From the NCBI GenBank assembly GCA_963682025.1, contig OY821519.1:104294480-104358479 (forward strand): DNA of 64,000 nt, written 5' to 3'. Each line of letters starts with the position of its first letter. Position 1 is the stretch's first letter. Positions 45,609-56,895 of the stretch are shown piece by piece. The translations under genes were made by a program, and so were the position numbers. This stretch comes from Cordilura impudica. Its lineage: Eukaryota; Arthropoda; Insecta; Diptera; Scathophagidae. Under the pieces are notes generated by a model. That model was given only the letters and a program-made list of their open reading frames with translations. It ran no database searches and had not been told where the DNA came from.

Positions 45609-47418
45609 GTAATAATTATTCTTTATAGATTGGAATTAATTTTAAAAATAATATTTACTATTTCAGTAAGAAAATTATTTGTTTTATATATAAAGCTTAT
45701 AATTCATGTCATTTAAACACCACCTTCATTTCAGTTTCAAGTGGGATAACTGAACAAATTTCATCCAACAATAGTTTATAGTATTTGTAATGAAGTATTT
45801 TGAAAGATACCATTTTTTTTAAATATTTTCTTTTTTTTTACCAAAATAATAATTTGTATCTTAAATTCCAATTTTGTTTTTTTTTTTTAATTTTTGTTTA
45901 ATCGTTTGTGGGTTAACTTCATATTGGATTATATTTACGTTTTACATGTAATGCAGGTTTACGTCTTTGCTAAATCTAGTGTTGGTAACATGTTCTTGCA
46001 TATAAAAAACCCACAAGTAAATTATAAATAAAACATGGAATAAAATAGATTGTGCGGTATAAATATCGGTAACGAATCTATACTTCATACTAAAGTAGTA
46101 AAATGTTCCAATTAACATTTACTTAATTTTTTTTATGTGTGCTTGAAGAAATCGATACCCAAACGATAACTTCTTCTTACCAATGTTACCTCGTTTCAAT
46201 GTTATTATACCTTTTTGCATGAGTTAATAACGTTTTTGCGACGTATGAAGGTAACCTTAAGATGACAATCTATATTTTACTTCCTTTTTGTTCAACACGT
46301 TGGAAAGTGCATACCTCTGAAATCCCCAAGACAAAATTTTATTAAACTCGTATTCCGATGGTATTATCCACAAAGCAGATATGAATATTGGATAACATAA
46401 GACATAATATAATACTAACATCAGGTAAAGTTTTCTTAAGCAAGTAATTTTTGAGAAATATTCTACTTCATTTATGGGTATAAATAATTTTATCTAATCA
46501 AAGATTTGTCTGTGGTCAAAGACACAAAAGGAATCAACTCCAATTTGATGGTAAAGTGTCTTACCTTAGTTACCTTTCCCCGAAACGAAAGAAACCAGAA
46601 AAAATACTTGTTGTGACTCTCCATATAACCTCTTCATCATTCGTATAGGCAACCTGGTGTTGCTTTCATATCGAACTGCAAGAACAATATCATATAAAAA
46701 AATACTCCGCCATCATACAAGAAAAAGACAGAAAAGAAAGTTACACACAAAATAGAGTCTTAATGTAGGCAACGGAATTGATCATAAAATTACAGAATTC
46801 TAACAGAGAACAGTTAAAATATTTACCTCCTAAAATACAAAAATTTTTCTCAATAGTTAAAAAATGTTAAAATTCGTAAACAATACAAAATAGGATTAAG
46901 TGGTTCAACCTGCAAAATTCCGGAAAATTGTGTATAAAAGTGAATAGTTTTATGTAAAAAAATTAAACAAACTTTTATAATTTTACTTGACATGGTAAAA
47001 GAATATCATTAGCTAAAGTCACCTATGTCATTTACTTAAATTACTTAGTACCACATTTCTAGAATGAAATTAATATTACAGTGTAAGCTCCTTAGAATAA
47101 ATTTCTTAAAATCTCTAATATACTAAAACAATTCAAAAGAAAGTGCATTACATTTTTCAAAACGGCTTACTTAAATAATATAAATTAAGTAACTACTTAT
47201 AAACTACTATTAAAAATAATTTAATATGCATTTAAATTTCATAAAATAAAATAACGATCGCGTAAAGTAACCTAGAAATCTATATCAACAACTTAAAGAA
47301 AATTTAAATACTTAAAATTTTATTACAAATTTTGGTTCTTTACTTGTGACCCGACTGTACCTAAAGCATCACCTTAGTCATAATCATGCAAGAACACTAT
47401 TAATTACCATTTAAACAG

Positions 47419-47486
47419 CAACATCATCAGCATTGCAACCAAAGCATCGAACTTCTTGGAGGCCTTCATCGAACTTCGTTATTTGG
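47419..47486 (+). other. Possible 68-nt exon, low confidence
   Basis: A patch of balanced composition in AT-rich DNA lies between AAACAG at 47418 and a consensus donor TTGG|GTGAGT at 47487. One frame reads IATKASNFLEAFIELRYLG. The acceptor lacks a good pyrimidine tract and nothing adjacent supports it. Confidence 0.12.
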
Positions 47487-48811
47487 GTGAGTTCAAATGA
47501 TTTACAACGTTAACATTTAATATTAATTAGTCATTGTATAAATTGTATTTTTTGATAAACAAGCAAAAATTATTCCACTACATGATGGCAATTGAGAGAT
47601 AAGTCTCATTTACCTCATAATTACGTTTTTTTAGGAATAAAATATTTTTTTTGATTTCTTCTTTGATCATGTAGTTTCTGTTAGTTTTTGCTTGTTTCTA
47701 TAAAGTTCAGTAAACTTCCGTAATTTAAAAATTCTGTAAACCGAAATCGTTTTCCGTTTTGAAACCGTATAAACATTCGGAATCGTAATATGATAATGCA
47801 TTTTCATTTCCCAATAATTAAATATTAAATATTTTTGTATAATAATAGCACATGTGTGCTATTGCTTGATTTAAAAACTTTTCTATCTTTGTTCTAAATA
47901 TGATTTAACTATGTTTTATATAACAATTTAAAATTTTATGAAAATATACGATATCATTGCTTAGTGTAGTAATCTATGGGTTGAATAAATCATGAATTTT
48001 TCGAATATGAATCTCTAAATCAATAGAAGTGTTTTCTTACGAACAATGTATTAATGTTGTGATAGGGTGATATATGTTCTGGGGTCCTACTTACAATCAT
48101 CTCGCGCTTGTAGGACATTTGTAAGGGAGGGTAAAGAAGCGCCAAACTCTAAAAGATATCTATGAGTAGATCCAAAACTAATGCAAATTCGATTGTTACC
48201 TTTGAATTATTTCATATTAAATTAAACAGGCTACAATGGGGTTTACTTTAGGAAGTAATGTTGTAGTCATCTGGTCCATTTAATACTCATTTTATATACA
48301 AAAAAAAAATAGGGAGTCTACAATAATTTTTGTAGTGAGATATAAATTCTTTATGGAACAGGACCCGAACCCCCCAACCGACTGAAGCTAGTAGCTCAAT
48401 GGCTCCCGCAGTCCTCCTCCAAAAGATTCTTTTGAACACCTTAATCTAAGGTTTACCATGCAGTTTAACTTACGATTAAAATAAGCCAAGTCAAAGGCAA
48501 GTACATTACATATTGTGTGCAATGCACAATATCTCTACTTAAAATGTCTTCAATAATGACATTTATTATGTCTTCTCTATGGTCAGATATCAATTTAAAT
48601 GACTGTCTTCCCTTTCGGAGTCCCACTAAACAATATCTTCAAGTCCAAAATTATTCTTTAAATATTATTATTTTAAATACGTTAAGTTTTTAAGGGTCAC
48701 TTGTGATGCTAAAAAATATTTATATAAATTTTTCTTACTGTATATTCAAACATTGATCCACTTGCATTTCAAATATTTGAAAATGGATTTCCTGTATATA
48801 TTTTTTAAAAA

Positions 48812-48958
48812 TTATTTTAGTACCATATCGTCACTGTCTTCGATATCGTTTCTTGAGAAGCATGATTCGGTGATCACTACAATATCACCATTTATTTCTA
48901 ATACATCATCAGTTACATTTAGGTCATCAGAAAATTGAATCTCGTGGCTTTGTTCCAT
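48812..48958 (-). CDS. Small ORF, 48 aa, unrecognised, possible first exon
   Basis: ATG at 48958 (MEQSHEIQFSDDLNVTDDVL) to TAA at 48812; very acidic. The reading ends ...EDSDDM followed by GTACTAAAATAA, so GTACTA could instead be a weak splice donor. It lies 180 bp inside the right edge of the 4.6-kb insert and on the same strand as the 56-aa ORF at 45.5 kb, which is the layout expected for first and later exons of a transposon gene. Speculative. Confidence 0.28.
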   Translation of the reverse strand: MEQSHEIQFSDDLNVTDDVLEINGDIVVITESCFSRNDIEDSDDMVLK

Positions 48959-49140
48959 TTTATTAATCAATTTAAAACGATTCTGACGAACACACTGAAT
49001 AAAACCAAAACAATGAAAAATTCTTAAAATTTCAGCGTTACAATTCGATACCGGCCGTTGTGAAAAAAATTAACAACGTAGTGGTACAATATTGTCCACA
49101 ACCGTTGTCCATTTTGCAACGTTATTTTTCCGTCAGTGCA

Positions 49141-50050
49141 TATTAATGAAATGCTAATAAAGTCAAGAAATTAATTTTTCATATGCAAATCGTTGTTTTA
49201 TTAAAAATATATAAAGTCAAATGTTAAAATATTATGTACGAATCATTAATTAGACCAATTGTTTCACCTTCTTACATGGAAAGGTTACGTATATTTGAAA
49301 GAAAATGTTTACGAGCTTGTACTTCTTTATTTAGATCGCCCCAAAGTAATTATATAAAATATGTTTCTAACAAAAGGTTGTATAATGCCTCAAATATTAT
49401 AAGAATATATAATTTCATTATATATCTAATATCTATATCTAGAAATAATATTTTAAGATGTACACGATGTATATATCCTACTATACAAATGAAGGATATA
49501 TATATCAGTTACCTTGCAAATAGGTTTTTTTTCGCCGACGCTTTTTATAACTCGAAAAATTAAATATTATTGAACATTAAAACGGGATCACCAATATAGA
49601 CGGGCTAATATTAAAGCAGTTAATTGCAATGTAACAACAAATGAAAATTTCAGATATGATATCAACATAGCTAATAGAGAACTTTGTAGCCTACAAAGAA
49701 CCAAAACCAAAAAATTTTGGTGGCTTACGTAATAAACAATTATATCCCTTTTCTCTTTCAACCTCTGACTTTAGTTTTAATAATTCTCTGACATCAAAGT
49801 GATGTTTTTCTCTCATTTTTCATTACATAAAGTCATATACATTCTTCATTTGAAGTAATTTACCTTTTTTCTTTATTATAAATCATAATTTTATTATAGC
49901 AGTAATACTGGAGCACCCGTTTATGGGATAGTGTATATAAGTATATAATATATTGAAAACTAGAGATTATTTTAGTTTAAATTAGTGTTTTATTAATGTA
50001 AACAACTAAACGTTAAAAAAAAAAAGCAAAATAAAAAATAAATAAATCAA
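49141..50050 (+). pseudogene. LINE H piece 3: thumb, C-terminus and tail
   Basis: Resumes INEMLIKSRN and runs into an open stretch 49234-49563 containing LIRPIVSPSYMERLRIFERK and CLRACTSLFRSPQSNYIKYV, typical of the region after the polymerase palm. Later, KEPKPKNFGGLRNKQLYPFS lies in another frame near 49.7 kb. The tail is A-rich at 50015-50050. Two frameshifts noted. Confidence 0.72.
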
Positions 50051-51050
50051 ATTCTGCCAAGCCTATTTGTGTATATAGAACTGCTCGCAAAAAAACAGAT
50101 TCGTGCTGTCTAACGAATTTGTTGCCAACTAGGTTAATAACCGAATTGTGACTTAATTTAGATTAAAATTCTAATCTCCTAACATCAGATATTTTATCGC
50201 AATAGAAAATGGTTAGAGGCTATGACATTTCTGCTTATGGAATTGATAATATACTTCAAAACAATTCGGTTCGAAACTTTTTATTTGTGTATATATAAGG
50301 AGAAAACAAGCTAAGCTGTTGCCTTAACTAAAATATTGGAAATTGCAATCAGATGAAGGCCAATAATATAGTGACAACCAAATTTGGTTGATGTCTGAAA
50401 ATCTTCCCTGTTCATCGATATACGTCCAACTCACAGGGATCATTTGTTGTCCAGCCTTAAACATCCTACTACCATAATTTTACGAACTTAGTTTTGTTTC
50501 TATATACCAGCATCTCCTTGACAAGCGATAATATTCAACACTAAACCATTTAAGATTAAACTTAACTGTAAAAAAGAAAAACTTCAATAAAGTTGTAATT
50601 GTTGGATGAGGAAAAAAATGAATTATCTACATTGTTTTAAAAAGCCGGTCTTTATCGACCCTAATGTTTACAAAATAAAAAAAGAAGGCGTTTAAATTTG
50701 TCCTTTCATCCAAATGACAAAACAAATTCTAATTTCTTAATGAATTCATTTGACTTTTGTTTTTCCCTAAAGTGTTTGTTTAAGATGAAGATGTAAAATT
50801 TTATCTTACGGACACAAGACAAATTTAACGAAATTTGCATTTAAATGAAATATCATGAGTATCTATTCCTCATCATTACCTCATTACCTCATGATAAGAT
50901 CAAATAAAATGAAATACATTGAATTGTTTTATATAAAGTGTAATAGGGTGGTAACAAAAAAGTTTTTGATTTTCCTAAAATGTATCAATTAACTAGTAAA
51001 TTCAACTGGCAAAGATTCATCTCAATCTGCTAATGTTAACACATGCCTCA
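50051..51050. other. AT-rich spacer
   Basis: No coding frame or repeat family recognised. Short palindromic AT tracts only. Confidence 0.4.
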
Positions 51051-51064
51051 TCTAAGTTAGAGTT

Positions 51065-51500
51065 ACTAAACGTCGCATTCATTTTCTACTTTTGAAACTT
51101 CTATATTTTGACGTCTCTGCTCAATGGTGATCATTTATTGAATGAAGTAATTCAATTTTTAAAACTTCTGATTCCGTTAATTTACAAACGATTCCGTTAT
51201 ATTTGATACATATTTACAAAATAAATAAACTTCAAAAAAAAAAACTTCAAGCTGTTTCGCAGCTTTTTTTTGAAGTATTATTGCTGTAGCGCCTTTAAAA
51301 AAGACTTCTAAATTAAAAAATCAAAAAATTTTAAATTAAAATAAAAAATTAATCTACTGCCCAAAAAACGTAAACATTGGGAAATTTTTTTCATTAAAAT
51401 AAAAAATTAATCTACTGCCCAAAAAACGTAAACATTGGGAAATTTTTTTCATCATGAACAAATTCCCCATTCCATACAAATTTTTAGGGAGAAAGTTAAG
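51065..51500. repeat. Dispersed repeat shared with 60.95-61.7 kb
   Basis: ACGTCGCATTCATTTTCTAC through TTCTGATTCC (51071-51180) matches 61586-61690 with modest differences. Both regions also contain ATGAACAAATTCCCCATT and AATAAAAAATTAA near TCCCC/GCCC words, in a different order. They are copies of one unnamed repeat family. Confidence 0.6.
51338..51453. repeat. Perfect 58-bp tandem duplication
   Basis: A 58-bp unit starting AAAATAAAAAATTAATCTAC and ending GAAATTTTTTTCATT is present twice head to tail with at most one difference at the end, so the duplication is recent. Confidence 0.85.
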
Positions 51501-52426
51501 TTTTTTGAGGAATTTGTGTGATAGTTGTGTGATAGTATATAGTGATGGTATATAAGTAACATCAATAATATTGATGGTATATTCACTATAGAGGTTCCTG
51601 AAATTTCACAATTGAATGCCTTTTTTTAAATGACCAGTATATTTAGCCTCACCAGTTGATTGAGTCTGACTGAATTGCTCAACTACTTTCTTCACAGTAA
51701 GATCAATATTACCAAACACTTGTTATTTTCGAAATATTGTTCCACAATGCAAACGCATTGCTCTATCATAAAGTGTACCATTTTTACTAATCCTTTTTAC
51801 TAATCCGTCAGTTATCACATTGTCATTTTTTTTTATTGTCAATACTTTATTCAACCACTGGCGCCATATTCAAATTTGCATGTATTTTTGGACATCCTCT
51901 ATATAAGTATATCGCGACCTTAGGACAGCAACGTTCTTAATTAATATATATTTTTAAATGAGTTATATATCATATTGCTCTAAAGCGGCTACGCTCTTTC
52001 GCTTGGCGATTTCAGTTTTTTTCTATCTCTTACAGCTTCCAAGATATTTAATATAGTTTGCTTTCCACTATGCGATTTTAGTTTGAGATTTACTAAAGAT
52101 AGAATCGGCGAAACGGAGAAACTGTATATTATTTTGCAGAAATTTTAATTGCAAAAGAATCATGTTGCTCGGATTCAAAATTTTATACTGCACAAATATA
52201 ACCAACTGTAATGTGAAATATGTATTTTAAGTCACGTGCTCACAGTATTGTCTTGGAACTTATTTATTAGTGGTATTTACAGTAGTGGTCAATATTGTAG
52301 GTTCTTTCATATAATTAAGTATAAGGTTACTTAATTTTTACTTTAAGAAAATCTACTTTGAGTTTAAAAAATATTTTTAATCAACTTGTCAACTTTTGTA
52401 TTGCTAAAAAGTTTTGAATAATTTCA
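51501..52426. other. AT-rich spacer
   Basis: No gene recognised. GATAGTTGTGTGATAGTATA near 51520 and repeated TGATGGTATA words form a short low-complexity patch. Confidence 0.4.
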
Positions 52427-52686
52427 TTATACCCTATACCACCATGTGGTTTGGGTATGATGACTTTGTGCTGCTGTTTGTAACTACCAAAAATATTTGA
52501 CCTAGACCCATCTTTTATTATACTAATCGACTCTGAGTCACTTTCTGAGTCGATTTAGCGATGTTCGTCCGTCCGTCCGTCCGTCCGTCTGTCAAATTAT
52601 CAAATTAGTTGGACCGAAGAGATATGGTCTCTATACCATGATATAGGGTATCGTATAGTCGGGCTAGACCGACTATAATTTCTTGT
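52427..52686 (+). repeat. mini-me-like element, internally deleted (~260 bp)
   Basis: Retains the 5' end TTATACCCTATACCACCATG, the GTC ACTTTCTGAGTCGA box, (GTCC)5 and the full 3' end with ATAGGGTATCGTATAGTCGG and its palindrome partner CTAGACCGACTATAAT, but lacks about 500 bp between the GTCC tract and ATCAAATTAGTTGGACC. It is a short derivative with both termini, the form expected to be mobile in trans. Confidence 0.85.
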
Positions 52687-52939
52687 TTTTTTCTTTATTT
52701 CGCCTTATCACGCTGTAGGTCATGTTCAGCTTTTCATATTTCAGTGGATATTCCAATTCATACTGTACTTACGCGGATCTATGTGGAAAATGTTACTTTT
52801 GTATTCAAAGCAAGTTTTTAAATATTTTCCAAAATTCATAAAATCAAACAGTTGTATCTATTTAATAACAAATGGGTTTCTGATATTTAAATTTTTCAGC
52901 AAACTTATGAGCCCCAATGTAAATTAGTAGTCACTGAGC

Positions 52940-53400
52940 CAAATATGTTTTTCAATCTGGATGTGAGCACTATCCACTTCCTGCAGTGCTGAGTGGCCCG
53001 GAAATTCACTATTTCCTTGTAGTAACGCTTTCAACATCGGTAAGAGTTTTCACAAGAAGCTGCATTGCTAGGGCCATAATTGAATTTTTATTATGAGGCA
53101 CACATAAATAGCTCCATGTTATCAGTTTGGTAATGTTGTTGTCTTCGAATACTTTTTCGAGAATTTTTTTTAAGGGTGATGAAATATCGTTCACATTTCT
53201 TCGGCCAGTATACTCTCTAGTTGACAAGTGTCCTGTTATGTTATAACTTAACTTGAAGATCAAAAGCTAATATTGGAGTACCAGAAGCCTTATCTAAAGC
53301 CTTTTGATCTCTCATAATTTGCTTTAGTTTAAGGCGGGTATCATTTTCTTTTATAATTTCATTAATAAAATTATATTTTTTTCAGCTACTATAGAAAATT
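52940..53400 (-). pseudogene. DDE-like transposase relic (FDLQ ... NKNSIM ... GHS type)
   Basis: Minus-strand frames read NDTRLKLKQIMRDQKALDKA and ILAFDLQVKL (53.35-53.25 kb), then after a stop ILEKVFEDNNITKLITWSYL, CVPHNKNSIMALAMQLL and LTDVESV (53.16-53.03 kb), then FPGHSALQEVDSAHIQIEKH (52.99-52.95 kb). I recall the order FDLQ, WSD.C..QNKN, GHS..QEVD.VH..IE from insect transposase-like proteins of the DUF7869 kind. Where WSD is expected this copy has WSY, so a likely catalytic aspartate is lost. Domain name from memory; broken by stops. Confidence 0.5.
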
Positions 53401-53844
53401 ATTCGCACTTTCGACACCCGTCAGACTTGGGTTGATGAAAACCAAATTGAACTTAGTGTTAAAAAGAGAATTGCAAAAGCTATCTTAGGCAAGGTTTTGA
53501 ACTACTTATTTCTGCAAGTTGTATATTTTGGCACCATAATAATGGGATTCTATTCTTGGCAATAATGTAGTATGTATTTGTTTTTCAAACCCATTGTCTT
53601 CTTGACTTTGCGGATTACAACTCAGTATCACATCGACAAGCTACTCCAAAAACATTATATTTCTTTTCGTGTGCATTGTAAACTGGTTTTTGGGAAATTG
53701 AAAATGTTCCAAACCAAAATGGCTAACAAAGCTGAATCATGTGCGCAGACTATTCTACAAAGTAGCTAAAATAGTAGTTTCACCGGGAATTTCCCAATGT
53801 ATTTTTTTCCATTAGCTGATTTCAAAAAGTAAAATAAAATAAAT
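53401..53844. other. Spacer downstream of transposase relic
   Basis: May contain further upstream coding sequence of the same transposase on the minus strand, but no block could be recognised with confidence. Confidence 0.3.
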
Positions 53845-54604
53845 CAAGTAAGAAATTGTAGTCGATCTGGACCGACTATACGACACCCTATACGATGGTT
53901 TAGAGACCCCTATCTCTTCGGCCCAACTATTTCGATATAGAAAATAAACATAAACCAAATTTGAGTGGCATTATTATTAATTCTTTTGGCTGCAGATATG
54001 AAAAAGCTCAAAACGGGTGCTATATTTATGTGGGGCCTAGGTCGAAAAATGCACCGATCCTGACCATATTTGGTAAAGTCACTTATATTTTGAAAAACTA
54101 TATAAAAACCAAATCTGTGCAATATTTTTGTTTTTTGATAGATTTAAGTGAAGATCGGGGAGCTGCTGCATATGGGGCCTATGACTAAGGATTGTTCTAT
54201 AGGTATTATTTTTGGACTACTGATTAGTGGATATAATAAACACATACAAACCCAATTTGGCCGAAATATATATGATAATTTGGATCTTGAGGCAATTTAT
54301 GTCGATTTCATAGGGGACTAGCTGTGAACATGGACCGCATTTCACGAATTTCAACAGCGTTCATCCTAAGGCCAGCAAAAGCTTCTATACGAAATTTTAA
54401 CAAAGCATATATATCTGCGACCTGTAGTTTGATTAAAAGGTTTACATGGACACACAGACGGACGGACGGACAGACGGACGGGCGGACATCGCTAAATCGA
54501 CACAGAAAGTGATTCTGAGTCGATCTGGTCTAAGTCAAATATTTTTGGTAGTTAAAAACAGCAGCACAAATTCATTATACCCAAACCACATGGTGGTATA
54601 GGAC
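53845..54604 (-). repeat. mini-me-like element, full-length, minus orientation
   Basis: Starts CAAGTAAGAAATTGTAGTCG, with the near-perfect palindrome AGTCGATCTGGACCGACT, and ends at ATTATACCCAAACCACATGG TGGTATAGG. Contains GCTGCAGATATGAAAAAG, GATAGATTTAAGTGAAGATC, a (GGAC)n tract at 54455-54485 and CAGAAAGTGATTCTGAGTCG. Faces the copy at 54809 head to head with about 200 bp between. Confidence 0.85.
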
Positions 54605-54808
54605 GGTTCCAATACTGCATGACATTGAGCCTGTTACTTTGAAAATTGTTGGTATATCCAAGTTCTAAGTATGTTTAAATACATGAGCTCTGCCAACTAA
54701 GTATATCATAAAGTCATTTTTTAATTGGGAATATATCATAATTAACGATTTAATAAAATTTAACGATTGCATTAGAAAATAATGATGCTCAAGATCATAC
54801 ATATATTT

Positions 54809-55318
54809 GTACCCTATACCACTATGTGGTTTGGGTATAATGTCTTTGGTATGTAAGCTTATATCAGCCGCGGGATAAACACTTTTAAAATTGGTGAAAT
54901 GCGGTCCATGTTCAGGCCTAGTCCCCATGCAAATGACCCCTATATATATATATATCTCAGTCAAATTGGGTTTGTATGTGTATATTATATCCACCAATCA
55001 GTAGTCCCTATAGAGCTGTTCTTAGTCATAGGCCTCATATGGAGCAGCTTCCCGATCTTCACTTAAATCTATCAAAAAACAAAAATATTGCACAGATTTT
55101 TCTGAAATTTGGTTTGTATATAGTTTTTCAAAATATAAGTGACTTTATCAAATATGGTCAGGATCGGTCCATTTTTCGACCTAGTCCCCACATAAATATA
55201 GCACCCGGTGTGAGCTTTTTCATATCTGCAGCCAAAAAATACATAATGCCACTCAAATTTGGTTTATGCTTATTTTCTATATCCAATTTGTTGGACGAAG
55301 AGATAGCGTCTCTGGACC
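54809..55318 (+). repeat. mini-me-like element, plus orientation, core deleted and 3' truncated
   Basis: Begins GTACCCTATACCACTATGTG. The GTCC core is deleted, so TGTCTTTGG jumps to TATGTAAGCTTATATC. It runs through GATCTTCACTTAAATCTATC, GGTCAGGATCGGTCC and CATATCTGCAGCC, and stops at AGAGATAGCGTCTCTGGACC, just before the terminal palindrome, where a minus-strand copy takes over. Confidence 0.8.
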
Positions 55319-55700
55319 TATGACTAGGGATTGTCCTATAGGGATCATTTTTGGAGCACTGATTAATAAATATAAAAAACACATTCAAACCCAATTTGAC
55401 TGAGATCTATATGATAATTTCGATCTTATGGCAATTTATGTCTCATTTGTATGGGGGCTACGTCTGAACCGAATCTCACCAATTTCAACAGCGTTCATCC
55501 TATGGCCGATAAAACATTTCATCAGATTTATATTTGCGACCTGTAGTTTGATAACAATGTTTAATTCAACACACAGACGGACAGACGGACATCGCTAAAT
55601 CGACTTAGAATGAGATTCTGTGTCGATCGGTACAATTAAAGATGGGCCTAGGTCAAATATTTTTGCAGTTACAAACAGCAGCACAAAGTCATAGCAGCAG
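55319..55700 (-). repeat. mini-me-like element, minus orientation, partial
   Basis: Joined tail to tail to the preceding copy. Contains CCTATGACTAGGGATTGTCC, GACTGAGATCTATATGATAA, TTTCAACAGCGTTCATCC, CACAGACGGACAGACGGACA and TCGACTTAGAATGAGATTCT, ending in ACAAACAGCAGCACAAAGTC. The terminal TATACCC end is degraded. Confidence 0.8.
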
Positions 55701-55844
55701 CATAAAGTCAGGTATATGATATAATAAAAAATTAAAAATTTAAAATTTAAAGTAAACAACACATAGTTGATGCTTTTTTTTGATTTTAAAAAAGCGCCAT
55801 AAAAAAATCTTCAATTAACTACTATATGTTTACACATGATCCAA

Positions 55845-56895
55845 CTCACATAATTTTTTTATCCAGAAGTACGCCTACGTTGTTGAGTGAAGCCACTAAA
55901 TCAAGCACAACATTATTCATGATATACCGACCATTACTTGTAATTGATCTAGTGAAAATCATATATGTATCTGCATTTTTGAAATTTAGGTCAATTAGGT
56001 TAATATTACACGAAGTAGTTATGTATATCATTCTGTAAAAGTGATTGTAGGTCAAGATTTTTGACGGTAAAAATTACTATCACATCATCTGCATACATTA
56101 ATGCATTTGAGTGCTTGATTACGGGAGGAAGATCATTTATAAATATCGTAAATTAAAGAGGTTCCAAATGACTGTTGGAATACGAGTTACGAAACTTAAT
56201 GCATTGTTTTCTATCTTTTAAATATGATGCATGCCATTTTATGAGCGATTTACTTTATCAAATGCCTTGCTAAAATTATTATGTATAACATCTGTTTGTT
56301 TCATATTGTTAAACCCTTCATATACCGAAGTTATAAACTCTAAAATTTATTATTGTATAGCATTTTTTGCAGAATCCAGAACTCTGTCGAAGAATAAGTT
56401 GGTGCAAAGTAGTCTGAAAACATATTTCTTATGAAGTTATCATCTCAAGATTCTAAATCACCGTACTTAATAACCGATCATAAATTTCTTAAATGATTTT
56501 GGATAATTTTTAGATTATTTCTTACCTTAATTAAATTGTTATTATGGGCCAATTGAATAGCAATAGTAAATTTTGATCTTGATAATCTATGTACCGATAC
56601 CGAAAAACATTCAAAAAGATGATGATAGAATGTATGCAGACACATGTTCAAATTATCATTACAACGATATAACACATTTAGCCAGCCAATTTGAAAAGTT
56701 TTTAGGTTCATTAACGGAAATATGATCCAACAGTCTACCAAATACATGTGTGATGGAATGAAGTTGGAAAAAACAATTTTCCAATAAACCATGACTACAT
56801 GCAGATGAAGAATCAGTAGAATGAAATGGAACTAAATAACTGGTATCAGGATCAGCTTTGTGGCACATAGACGGCATCTCCAGTTAACATTAATA
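55845..56895 (-). pseudogene. Second copy of the 8-10.5 kb LINE, riddled with internal deletions
   Basis: Blocks match the intact element at 8.65-10.48 kb in order, for example ATCCAGAAGTACGCC, ATTATTCATGATATACCGAC, GTTACGAAACTTAATGCATT and CCAATAAACCATGA. Missing relative to the intact copy: the PQGS/ACC region (about 40 bp), about 390 bp between palm motifs, about 125 bp of linker and about 165 bp of linker/endonuclease. Protein reads SRSKFTIAIQLAHNN and LENCFFQLHSITHVFGRLLD in places. The 3' end and tail are absent. Clearly older than its relative at 8 kb. Confidence 0.85.

Larger units (their letters stand above)
44521..49140. mobile_element. 4.6-kb unrecognised insert in LINE H, probable DNA transposon
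   Basis: The reading frame of LINE H stops at 44520 and resumes at 49141, so this segment is an insertion. Left edge CACTCCCGTGTACAATAC; right edge GTTATTTTTCCGTCAGTG, whose inverse is CACTGACGGAAAAATAAC: weakly matched ends. The first 330 bp are GC-richer than the rest and packed with short motifs in both orientations (CGTTGTC, GACAACG, AATTGAC, TTGACACC), like the subterminal transposase-binding sites of hAT-type elements. The interior is very AT-rich with only small frames. No clear target duplication was seen. Confidence 0.55.
40113..50050 (+). mobile_element. LINE H: LINE split into three pieces by later insertions
   Basis: Coding sequence of one LINE is distributed over 40113-41734, 44161-44520 and 49141-50050. 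Piece 1 ends with ...GLQEGTVNSPI; piece 2 resumes LFNIFILDL and carries SFADDIIIYH; piece 3 continues with the thumb. The two breaks are filled by a LOA-like LINE (41735-44160) and by an unrecognised 4.6-kb segment (44521-49140). The front of the element abuts the CACTG-ended transposon at 40110. An A-rich tail with AAATAAATAAAT lies near 50030-50047. Confidence 0.82.

Noticed and set aside
47419..47486. Host gene exon
   Set aside because: Only a donor-like site and a short balanced patch; the acceptor is weak and nothing connects to it. Kept as a very low confidence feature only.
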